A stretch of DNA of 6,540 bases from Actinomycetes bacterium. GTDB lineage: Bacteria > Actinomycetota > Thermoleophilia > BMS3ABIN01. The DNA lies in assembly GCA_021787775.1 (NCBI GenBank), contig JAJYLK010000067.1:1-6540 (forward strand). The letters run 5' to 3'. This document shows positions 1-5,132 of this stretch, one piece after another. A program made the translations under genes and the position numbers. Below the pieces are notes generated by a model that ran no database searches, was not told the origin of the DNA, and saw nothing but the letters and a program-made list of their open reading frames with translations. How positions within the stretch are numbered: the first letter of the stretch is position 1; each line of letters opens with the position of its first letter.

Positions 1-384
1 GGCTGTCACCGGCGTGCCGGTGACCGAGGCATCCAGAGATGTCAGCCAGATATCCGAAGGGATCACGAATGAGATGTCATCCAGGATCCGCGACCAGCGG
101 ACCCGCTGATCGTACACGGTCTGGACGCTGTTGAGCTTGGTCTGCTTCTGATTCTGGATATCCTGATACTGCTGCAGCTCCTGCAGCTGTTTTCCCAGAC
201 TGGCATTGGTGTTCTGCAGATTGGCATATTCCTGCTGCGAATTGTCAACCTGGCTACTGTAATAGTAATAGGTCCCGCCCAGCGCGGCCAGCACCAGCAC
301 CGCTCCCGCGACCGGAAAGATGTATATCCGGCGCCGGAACTCGCGCGCCTGCTCTTCTTGGGGAACCAGATTGACTCTAGGCAT
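1..384 (-). CDS. pilN: PilN-like type IV pilus inner-membrane protein (3' end outside window)
   Basis: Bitopic inner-membrane protein of the type IV pilus alignment complex; it partners with PilO and docks on PilM through its cytoplasmic N-terminus. The 128 visible codons show, in order: MPRVNLVPQE, matching the INLLP-type PilM-binding motif at the extreme N-terminus; a basic RRR before the membrane; one transmembrane segment at about 21-42 ending in a run of tyrosines; a Gln-rich, probably coiled-coil stretch at about 45-90; and WSRILDDISFVIP followed by DIWLTSLD, typical of the start of the PilN globular domain. The frame is still open at base 1, and about 60-120 residues are probably missing. 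The ATG at 384 directly follows the pilM TAA (zero gap). GAGGA at 389-393 lies 4 nt upstream inside the end of pilM, so the two are probably translated together. pilO would be expected next, outside the window. Confidence 0.92.
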   Translation of the reverse strand, partial: MPRVNLVPQEEQAREFRRRIYIFPVAGAVLVLAALGGTYYYYSSQVDNSQQEYANLQNTNASLGKQLQELQQYQDIQNQKQTKLNSVQTVYDQRVRWSRILDDISFVIPSDIWLTSLDASVTGTPVTA

Positions 385-2427
385 TTATTCCTCGTCCTCC
401 AGCGACAGACCTATGGAGATCGCGAGCCGCGGCGCCAGGAGGCGGAGCTCCTCGTCGCTCAGGCCTGATTTGTTAATGGTCACCCTCGTCAGGGGATTGC
501 CCATCTCCACTTTGAAGGGAAACGTCTGCGACAGCTGCGCGTCCAGATTCGGCAACATGGCGCCGCCGCCACTCAACATCAATTTTCCGATCGGAATCGA
601 TTTCTCCTGCGACATATAATAATCGAGAGACCGGCGGATCTCGTCAGCCAGAACCTCCGTCGTTATCTCCAGGGCGCGCTGCACGTTTTCCTCCCGGGTC
701 CGCTCTTCGGAACCGCCGGGTTCGACCGCGGACGGGAAGAGATCGGGCTCGCCCCGCTGTGGCAACGGCGGCTCACCTGCGCCCGCGGAAAGTCCGCTGG
801 CGCCGAACGGCGACCCGCCGCCTGCGCCGCTCTCCGGCGGTCCGCCAGGCCCGGCCGGTTCGCCCTCGCCCGGCATGTTCTCTAAAGAAGAGGGCGGAAT
901 GATCTGCGTGTCGGCCTCCGGCGGGCTCTCTGCGGCCGGAAGATTCTCTCCTTCGCCCGCGCCTCTCCCCGGGACCGGCAGACCGATCTGCACCTTCATC
1001 ACTTCAGCATCAGCGAAATTGATATTCATCTGTTCCTGGACAGCCTTGGTAAAATCGTCGCCACCAAAAGAGATGATGCGTGTAAACTGGGGCTCGCCGG
1101 CGACATCGACTACGAGATTGGTTACATCCGATGCGATGTTGGCAACCGCGACCGCGGTCCCGGCGGGAGAGCCTTCATCGAGGAAGCTCCGCGTCACCAT
1201 CGACCGGAGCAGCGCGAACGCCTGCAGGTCGACGCTGGCAACCTGCAGCCGCGCCTTCTTGATGGCGTTGATAAAATCCATCACCATGTTCTTCTGGGCC
1301 GCCACGACCAGGACTTTCTGCTTCTGCACGCCATCCTCATCGGTAAAGCTGCCGAGTACGTGATAATCGAATACAGCTTCATCAATCGGGATGGGAATGT
1401 AATCCTGCGCCTGGAACTCGATGGCGGAGCGCAGCTCCTTCCCGGCAAGCATGGGAAAGTCCAGCGACCGCACCACGATCTTCTGGTTTGCCAGGCCGAG
1501 TGACACCTTCCTGCCCTTGATCCTGTATGTCTTCCAGAAGTCGCGGATGGCGAACGCCAGCCCTTCGACGTCACGCACCTCGCCCTCCTGAATGAGCCCA
1601 TCAGGCAGCGAGTCCAGCGCCGCCTGCAGTATCGTCGAACCGGAAGTCTGGTGACGCAGCCGCACCGCCGTGACCGAAGAGCGGCCAAGATCGAGACCGA
1701 CAGAACTGGTCCGTGAACCGAACCCGGCGCCGCCCTTTTTAAGATGCACCGCCTTCTGCTTCGCAGGCTTCGGCTTATTGACTCCGGGTTCTGTCGTCTT
1801 TTTGGTAAATAGCGGCTTTCTGGCACGCCTGGGCTTGGCGGGCGGGACGGTGTACGCTGCCGGCTCCTCCGCGGCAGGCGCAGCCGGCTTGGCTGTTGCA
1901 TGCTTTTTGACGCCAAACAGCGGCTTGTGCGGCTTCTTCTCATGCGGAGGCTTCGCTACGCGCGGATGCTTCTCCCGCTGTTTTTTCTCCTTTGGCGGCT
2001 TGTCATGCGACAGCCGGCCGCCCTGTGCCGGAGCCGATCCCTGAGGCTCTTTCGCCATACGCGGTCCCTTCCGGCCGAAAAGGCCCTTCTTCTCTGGCGG
2101 CGCTGCCGCTGACTGGCTCCCGCCAGCGTCCGTGCCCGCAGCGACCGCCGGATCTCCGTTTGGCGGCAGTGGCACAACCCGCTCGGGCTTGGCCTTGTTC
2201 GGCGGCTTCTCTCCCGGGAAAGGAGCCGATTTCAGCCGCTTGCCTCTCTTCCCCGACTTCTTCCCCGACTTGTTGTGCGCGGGCATCGAGACGCCCGTGC
2301 CGCCGAAGAGTTTTTTCCTGGGTTTGGGAGGAAGCGGCGGCCGAACGCCGTCAGGCCCGGCGCCCGCATCGAGCGGTCTGCCAGGCGCTGCGTCTTTACC
2401 TGATTTCTTCTTGAAGAAGTTTGCCAT
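385..2427 (-). CDS. pilM: PilM-like type IV pilus assembly ATPase-fold protein with large extra regions
   Basis: Actin-like cytoplasmic protein of the type IV pilus alignment complex; in the family it binds the N-terminal tail of PilN and links the inner-membrane complex to the motor ATPases. It has 680 residues against about 350 normally. Residues 1-240 are a low-complexity extension rich in Lys, Pro and Ala (about 57 Lys/Arg versus 16 Asp/Glu). The actin-like core starts at SVGLDLGRSSVTAVRL (242-257), continues through EFQAQDYIPIPIDEAVFDY (337-355) and VLVVAAQKN (372-380), and ends with the adenosine-site LMLSGGGAMLPNL (616-628) and a typical C-terminus. Residues about 482-582 are an acidic Pro/Gly-rich insertion with 17 acidic, 4 Arg and no Lys. 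The phosphate-2 region reads ANIASDVTNLVV (429-440), with Asn where the family often has Asp. ATG 2427 has no visible Shine-Dalgarno; Met48 and Met124 are alternatives, but the frame is open from 2427. pilN follows with no gap. Confidence 0.93.
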   Translation of the reverse strand: MANFFKKKSGKDAAPGRPLDAGAGPDGVRPPLPPKPRKKLFGGTGVSMPAHNKSGKKSGKRGKRLKSAPFPGEKPPNKAKPERVVPLPPNGDPAVAAGTDAGGSQSAAAPPEKKGLFGRKGPRMAKEPQGSAPAQGGRLSHDKPPKEKKQREKHPRVAKPPHEKKPHKPLFGVKKHATAKPAAPAAEEPAAYTVPPAKPRRARKPLFTKKTTEPGVNKPKPAKQKAVHLKKGGAGFGSRTSSVGLDLGRSSVTAVRLRHQTSGSTILQAALDSLPDGLIQEGEVRDVEGLAFAIRDFWKTYRIKGRKVSLGLANQKIVVRSLDFPMLAGKELRSAIEFQAQDYIPIPIDEAVFDYHVLGSFTDEDGVQKQKVLVVAAQKNMVMDFINAIKKARLQVASVDLQAFALLRSMVTRSFLDEGSPAGTAVAVANIASDVTNLVVDVAGEPQFTRIISFGGDDFTKAVQEQMNINFADAEVMKVQIGLPVPGRGAGEGENLPAAESPPEADTQIIPPSSLENMPGEGEPAGPGGPPESGAGGGSPFGASGLSAGAGEPPLPQRGEPDLFPSAVEPGGSEERTREENVQRALEITTEVLADEIRRSLDYYMSQEKSIPIGKLMLSGGGAMLPNLDAQLSQTFPFKVEMGNPLTRVTINKSGLSDEELRLLAPRLAISIGLSLEDEE
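682..984 (-). other. Acidic Pro/Gly-rich insertion within the PilM actin-like fold
   Basis: Codons about 482-582 of pilM. They separate the helix ending EVMKVQ from the helix beginning NVQRALEITTEVLADEIRRS. In ordinary PilM proteins these are joined by a short linker, so the insertion probably loops out of the fold rather than breaking it. It has 17 Asp/Glu, 4 Arg and no Lys, many Pro and Gly, and no predicted secondary structure that I can see. Confidence 0.75.
1804..1818 (-). repeat. LF motif copy 4 (KPLFT, PilM residues 204-208)
   Basis: Fourth copy, in the context ARKPLFTKK, with Thr in place of Gly. Leu-Phe is encoded CTA TTT. It is the copy nearest the actin-like core, about 35 residues upstream. 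Confidence 0.55.
1912..1926 (-). repeat. LF motif copy 3 (KPLFG, PilM residues 168-172)
   Basis: Third copy, in the context PHKPLFGVKK. Leu-Phe is encoded CTG TTT. Confidence 0.6.
2074..2088 (-). repeat. LF motif copy 2 (KGLFG, PilM residues 114-118)
   Basis: Second copy, in the context PEKKGLFGRK. Leu-Phe is encoded CTT TTC, different from copy 1. Confidence 0.6.
2302..2316 (-). repeat. LF motif copy 1 (KKLFG, PilM residues 38-42)
   Basis: First of four short Lys-x-Leu-Phe motifs in the PilM extension, in the context PRKKLFGG. Leu-Phe is encoded CTC TTC here. Confidence 0.6.
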
Positions 2428-2429
2428 AT

Positions 2430-2660
2430 TCAGTTCATCGCGCGGCCAGCCGCGCGCAAAGCCAGCCCCATGAAGGAGCTGTCGATAAGTTTCGAGATTG
2501 GCATAGCATATCCTTTTAACCTGGCTATGGACGCCCGCGCTGTCTTCCTGCGCTGGGGATCGCCGCTGACGGCCGGAACGGAAAAACCTGGTAAATCGTT
2601 CCCCTTAACGGCATCAGCCGCCAAATACTTAAGCTCTGCCCCAAGCTCAGACCTGGTCAT
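2430..2660 (-). CDS. Possible small ORF filling the trpC-pilM spacer
   Basis: Unrecognised 76-codon frame. It begins with ATG (2660) 14 bp inside the 3' end of trpC and stops with TGA 2 bp before the pilM ATG, so it tiles the spacer exactly. The translation begins MTRSELGAELKYLAADAV, is basic overall, and has no signal peptide or clear membrane segment. Only a weak CAGG precedes the first ATG. By contrast, an internal in-frame ATG at 2504 has AAAAGGA (2511-2517) 6 nt upstream and would give a 24-residue peptide, MPISKLIDSSFMGLALRAAG plus four residues. Third-position GC is lower than in neighbouring genes (about 64% by hand count), which argues against a long-conserved protein. A stop-free run of this length is not rare in GC-rich DNA. 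It could be a real small protein, a short leader peptide starting at 2504, or non-coding spacer. Confidence 0.28.
   Translation of the reverse strand: MTRSELGAELKYLAADAVKGNDLPGFSVPAVSGDPQRRKTARASIARLKGYAMPISKLIDSSFMGLALRAAGRAMN
2439..2456 (-). promoter_or_regulatory. Perfect GC hairpin just upstream of the pilM start
   Basis: The minus strand reads CGCGCGGCTGGCCGCGCG, a perfect inverted repeat with 8-bp arms and a 2-nt centre (in practice about 7 bp closing a CTGG loop). It ends 11 nt before the pilM ATG, covering the place where a Shine-Dalgarno would lie; no Shine-Dalgarno is present there. No T-run follows, so it is not a standard intrinsic terminator. Plausible roles are control of pilM translation or transcript stability. 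It falls inside the possible small ORF, so ribosomes reading that ORF would open it. Confidence 0.45.
2511..2517 (-). promoter_or_regulatory. Strong ribosome binding site before a 24-codon ORF (2430-2504)
   Basis: The minus strand reads AAAAGGA, then TATGCT, then ATG at 2504, a near-ideal Shine-Dalgarno spacing of 6 nt. The ORF it would drive ends 2 bp before the pilM start. It is the best-looking translation start in the spacer, and pilM itself has none. Whether it is used cannot be judged from one sequence. Confidence 0.4.
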
Positions 2661-3435
2661 GCAACAGCCTGCCGAGCGTCTCAGCGGGATCGCCGCTGCG
2701 CATGAGCGTCTCGCCCACCAGCACCGCCGCAACCCCGGCGGCTGCCAGACGCTTGACGTCCGCGGCATCCCTGATGCCGCTTTCGCTGACCACGGGCATC
2801 CCACTGGGGACAAACTCTATCAGATTTATGGTCGTATCCAAATGAACATTGAAAGTTTTCAGGTCGCGGTTGTTGATGCCGATCAGGGCAACGCCGGCGT
2901 CGAGCGCGATGTCAAGCTCGGCGCGGTTATGCACTTCCACCAGGCATTCCAGCCCCGCCAGCGACGCCACGCTGAAGAGCTCGTTCAGCTCGAAAGGACC
3001 AAGGGCGGCCACGATCAGGAGGATGGCGTCCGCGCCGGCGTCAGCGGCTTCCCAGACCTGGTAGGGATCGATGATGAAATCCTTCCGCAGGACGGGCAGG
3101 CCGCAAGCTGCCCGCGCCGTCACCAGGTCGGCAAGACTGCCCTTGAAATGCCGCTCCTCGGTAAGAACCGAGACCGCAGCGGCGCCGGCTCCCTCATAGG
3201 CGGCCGCCGTGGCGGCCACATCCACATCGGGATGGATGTCACCCTGTGAAGGCGAGGCGCGTTTGATCTCGGCGATGACCGAGATGCCGGGCTCGCGGAC
3301 CGCGCCGATCAGCGAACGGCCGTGCCGCGGCGCCGAGCGGACGCTGTCGCGCAGCACATCGAGGGACCGTTCCAGTTTTCTCCTGGAGAGATCCTGCCTG
3401 GTAGTATTCAGAATCCTGCTTAGAAACCCGGGCAA
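2647..3435 (-). CDS. trpC: Indole-3-glycerol phosphate synthase
   Basis: Closes the indole ring: converts CdRP (the TrpF product) to indole-3-glycerol phosphate. It has 262 residues, normal for a single-domain TrpC; there is no fused TrpF domain. The TIM-barrel residues can be read by comparison with known IGPS enzymes: IAEIKRASPSQG contains Glu56 and Lys58, PVLRKDFIID contains Lys118 (the usual general acid), LVEVH contains Glu167, GINNRDL contains Asn188, and VSESGI contains Glu218 and Ser219. LVGETLMR is the C-terminal phosphate-binding strand. The start is taken as TTG at 3435: no ATG lies upstream of the conserved core, and TAAGGAAG (3440-3447) sits at good spacing (6 nt from AGGA). It lies 9 bp after trpD. 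The final codons overlap the possible small ORF that begins at 2660. Confidence 0.97.
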   Translation of the reverse strand: MPGFLSRILNTTRQDLSRRKLERSLDVLRDSVRSAPRHGRSLIGAVREPGISVIAEIKRASPSQGDIHPDVDVAATAAAYEGAGAAAVSVLTEERHFKGSLADLVTARAACGLPVLRKDFIIDPYQVWEAADAGADAILLIVAALGPFELNELFSVASLAGLECLVEVHNRAELDIALDAGVALIGINNRDLKTFNVHLDTTINLIEFVPSGMPVVSESGIRDAADVKRLAAAGVAAVLVGETLMRSGDPAETLGRLLHDQV

Positions 3436-3439
3436 AAAA

Positions 3440-3447
3440 CTTCCTTA
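3440..3447 (-). promoter_or_regulatory. trpC ribosome binding site overlapping the trpD stop
   Basis: The minus strand reads TAAGGAAG. Its first three bases are the trpD stop codon, and the AGGA core lies 6 nt from the TTG at 3435, supporting this non-ATG start and coupling of trpC to trpD. Confidence 0.75.
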
Positions 3448-4482
3448 GGGGGATGAGCTGGTGCGTGAGGCCTTGATATAAGTGTCGAGCTTGTTGCGGG
3501 CGGAGCCATTGTCTATACTATCGGCCGCCAACCGGACTCCTTCACTGATATTTTCAGCGGCCCCGGCGGCGTAGAGCGCCGCGCCCGCGTTCAGCAGTAC
3601 GATATCGCGCCGGACACCGGTCTCCCCGTCGAGGATGCTCGTCAGGATGCGGGCATTGTCTTCGGCGCTGCCTCCGCGGAGCATCTCGCTCCCCGTGGCG
3701 GGCTCGAGCCCGAAATCGCTGGGCTGGATCGTGAATCTTTTTACTCCCGCGGGCCTGACCTCGGCAACATCGGTAGGCCCGGTGATGGTGATCTCGTCCA
3801 GGCCGTCGCTGCCGTGCACCACCAGTCCATGACTGCAGCCCAGGCGCATGAGCGCCTCGGCGATCACATCGACATAACGGACGTCGGAGACTCCGATCAG
3901 CTGAAAGGCGGCGCCCGCCGGATTGGTCAGCGGCCCGAGAAAGTTGAAGATGGTGCGCACTCCCAGTTCACGGCGCACCGGTATCACATGCTTCATCGCC
4001 TGATGGTGCAGCGGCGCGTACATGAAGCCGATGCCGGTCTCGCCGATCAGCCGGCCGACGTCGGCCGGCGATATCTCCAGATCAGCCCCGAGCGCTTCCA
4101 GCACATCGGCGCTGCCGCACTGGCTGGTGGCGCTGCGGTTGCCGTGTTTGGCCACGCCGGCTTCGGCGCCGGCCACCACGAACGCGGCGGTGGTGGAGAT
4201 GTTGAAGGTGTGGGACTTGTCGCCGCCGGTGCCGCAGGTGTCGATCACATCCAGGCTGCCGGCGTCGACCCTGAGCGAGAAGCGCCGCATCGTCTTTGCC
4301 AGGCCCACGATCTCCTCCACCTTCTCGCCCTTGGTGCGCAGGGCAATGAGGAACCCGGCTGTCTGCACCTCGCTGGAGTTGCCGGACATGATCTGCTCCA
4401 GCACCGACGCGGCCTCAGCCTCGGTGAGGTCGATGCCCTCGGCGAGGCGGTCGATGGCATATGTCAGTATCTCGTTTGGCAT
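3445..4482 (-). CDS. trpD: Anthranilate phosphoribosyltransferase
   Basis: Transfers the phosphoribosyl group from PRPP to anthranilate, giving N-(5'-phosphoribosyl)anthranilate, the second reaction specific to the pathway. It has 345 residues, the normal length for the free-standing enzyme; it is not fused to TrpG as in some enterobacteria. An N-terminal helical domain (about 1-70) is followed by the PRPP-binding loop CGTGGD (83-88), the NISTT segment (94-98), the KHGNR loop (112-116), the anthranilate-site region around Arg171, the NFLGPLTNP block (180-188) and DGLDE (226-230), whose acidic pair binds the metal. All key positions look intact. The start ATG is preceded by AGGAAG at 4488-4493, 5 nt away, and lies 20 bp after the trpG stop. 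The last few residues (RTSSSP) are non-conserved tail. The stop TAA overlaps the ribosome binding site of trpC. Confidence 0.98.
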   Translation of the reverse strand: MPNEILTYAIDRLAEGIDLTEAEAASVLEQIMSGNSSEVQTAGFLIALRTKGEKVEEIVGLAKTMRRFSLRVDAGSLDVIDTCGTGGDKSHTFNISTTAAFVVAGAEAGVAKHGNRSATSQCGSADVLEALGADLEISPADVGRLIGETGIGFMYAPLHHQAMKHVIPVRRELGVRTIFNFLGPLTNPAGAAFQLIGVSDVRYVDVIAEALMRLGCSHGLVVHGSDGLDEITITGPTDVAEVRPAGVKRFTIQPSDFGLEPATGSEMLRGGSAEDNARILTSILDGETGVRRDIVLLNAGAALYAAGAAENISEGVRLAADSIDNGSARNKLDTYIKASRTSSSP

Positions 4483-4502
4483 GGCGTCTTCCTGCCGGCT
4501 GC

Positions 4503-5132
4503 TCAGCCTTCGTCTCCGATCCGCATGTCGAGGAAATTCCTGAGGATCTCCCGGCCGGGCGCGGTCAGGATGCTCTCGGGATGGAACTGCACACCTTCCA
4601 GCGCGGGCAACCGCCGGTGGCGGCAGCCCATGACGACATTATCTTCGGTCCAGGCGGACACTTCCAGTTCAGCGGGAACCGGGGTGGCCAGCACCAGCGA
4701 GTGGTACCGCGTCGCCGTGAACGGACTCTCGATGCCGGCGAATATCGTCTTGCCGTCATGAAAGATACCCGATGTCTTGCCGTGCACCGGCGCCTCGCCC
4801 CGGACGATGCTGCCGCCGAAGACCTGGCCGATGGACTGGTGTCCCAGGCAGACGCCCAGCAGCGGGATCCGCCCGCCGAACTCCCGCACCACCGCCATCG
4901 AGACGCCAGCCTCATTGGGTGTACACGGTCCCGGCGAGATGATGATGTGATCCGGAGCGCGTCCGGCGACGCCGGCCACGTCGATGCGGTCGTTGCGAAA
5001 CACCTCCACCTGGGCGCCGATCTCGCCCAGGAACTGCACCAGGTTATACGTAAAAGAATCGTAGTTGTCAATCACAAGGGCGCGGCTGGCCCGCGCATTC
5101 CCCGGCCCTGGCTTCCTGGCGGCTGCCGTCAT
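4503..5132 (-). CDS. trpG: Anthranilate synthase component II (glutamine amidotransferase)
   Basis: Class I glutamine amidotransferase that hydrolyses glutamine and passes ammonia to TrpE. With the ATG at 5132 it is 209 residues, near the usual 190-200. The family N-terminal motif (IDNYDSFTYNLVQ) begins about 20 residues in. The oxyanion-loop region ISPGPCTPNEAG, the nucleophile elbow GVCLGHQ (Cys95) and the C-terminal HPES (His184, Glu186) complete the Cys-His-Glu triad. An ATG also lies at 5138, but AGGAGG at 5140-5145 is only 1 nt from it and 7 nt from the ATG at 5132, so 5132 is preferred. This gives the 4-bp ATGA overlap with the trpE stop and suggests translational coupling, which would help equal subunit production. 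The same subunit can serve PabB in some bacteria (amphibolic TrpG/PabA); the sequence cannot exclude that, but the trp context makes TrpG the main role. Confidence 0.97.
   Translation of the reverse strand: MTAAARKPGPGNARASRALVIDNYDSFTYNLVQFLGEIGAQVEVFRNDRIDVAGVAGRAPDHIIISPGPCTPNEAGVSMAVVREFGGRIPLLGVCLGHQSIGQVFGGSIVRGEAPVHGKTSGIFHDGKTIFAGIESPFTATRYHSLVLATPVPAELEVSAWTEDNVVMGCRHRRLPALEGVQFHPESILTAPGREILRNFLDMRIGDEG

Larger units (their letters stand above)
1708..2427 (-). other. Basic Pro/Lys-rich N-terminal extension of PilM
   Basis: Codons 1-240 of pilM encode a probably disordered, strongly positive tail ahead of the actin-like core. It includes a Lys/Ser/Gly cluster at residues 53-64 and several Pro-Lys runs, for example around 143-171. 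Four Lys-x-Leu-Phe-(Gly/Thr) motifs lie at residues 38-42, 114-118, 168-172 and 204-208. There is no transmembrane segment or recognised domain. Its lengthy open frame in phase with the core, and motifs conserved at protein level, argue that it is translated. Confidence 0.8.

Noticed and set aside
1281..1943. Minus-strand frame of 220 codons within pilM
   Set aside because: It is Arg/Ser/Cys-rich and out of phase with pilM, whose frame has the actin-like motifs here.
2439..2456. GC hairpin as an intrinsic terminator of the trp operon
   Set aside because: No T-run follows on the minus strand; the next bases are ATGAACTGAAT and then the pilM start.
2500..2620. Resemblance to the 3' end of a c-di-GMP-I riboswitch (GCCAGGTT in the spacer)
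   Set aside because: The 5' and central conserved parts of that aptamer (GCAAA and GACGCAAAGC-type segments) and a closing P1 stem are absent. A covariance-model scan would settle it.
2470..3249. Plus-strand open frame of 259 codons opposite trpC
   Set aside because: It lies against the conserved TrpC barrel and shows no family motif; its composition mirrors trpC codon bias.
3814..4761. Long plus-strand open frame of 315 codons opposite trpD and trpG
   Set aside because: The minus strand here encodes intact TrpD and TrpG with all catalytic motifs. The plus frame is His/Gly/Ala-rich with no recognisable domain, as expected of an antisense shadow in GC-rich DNA.
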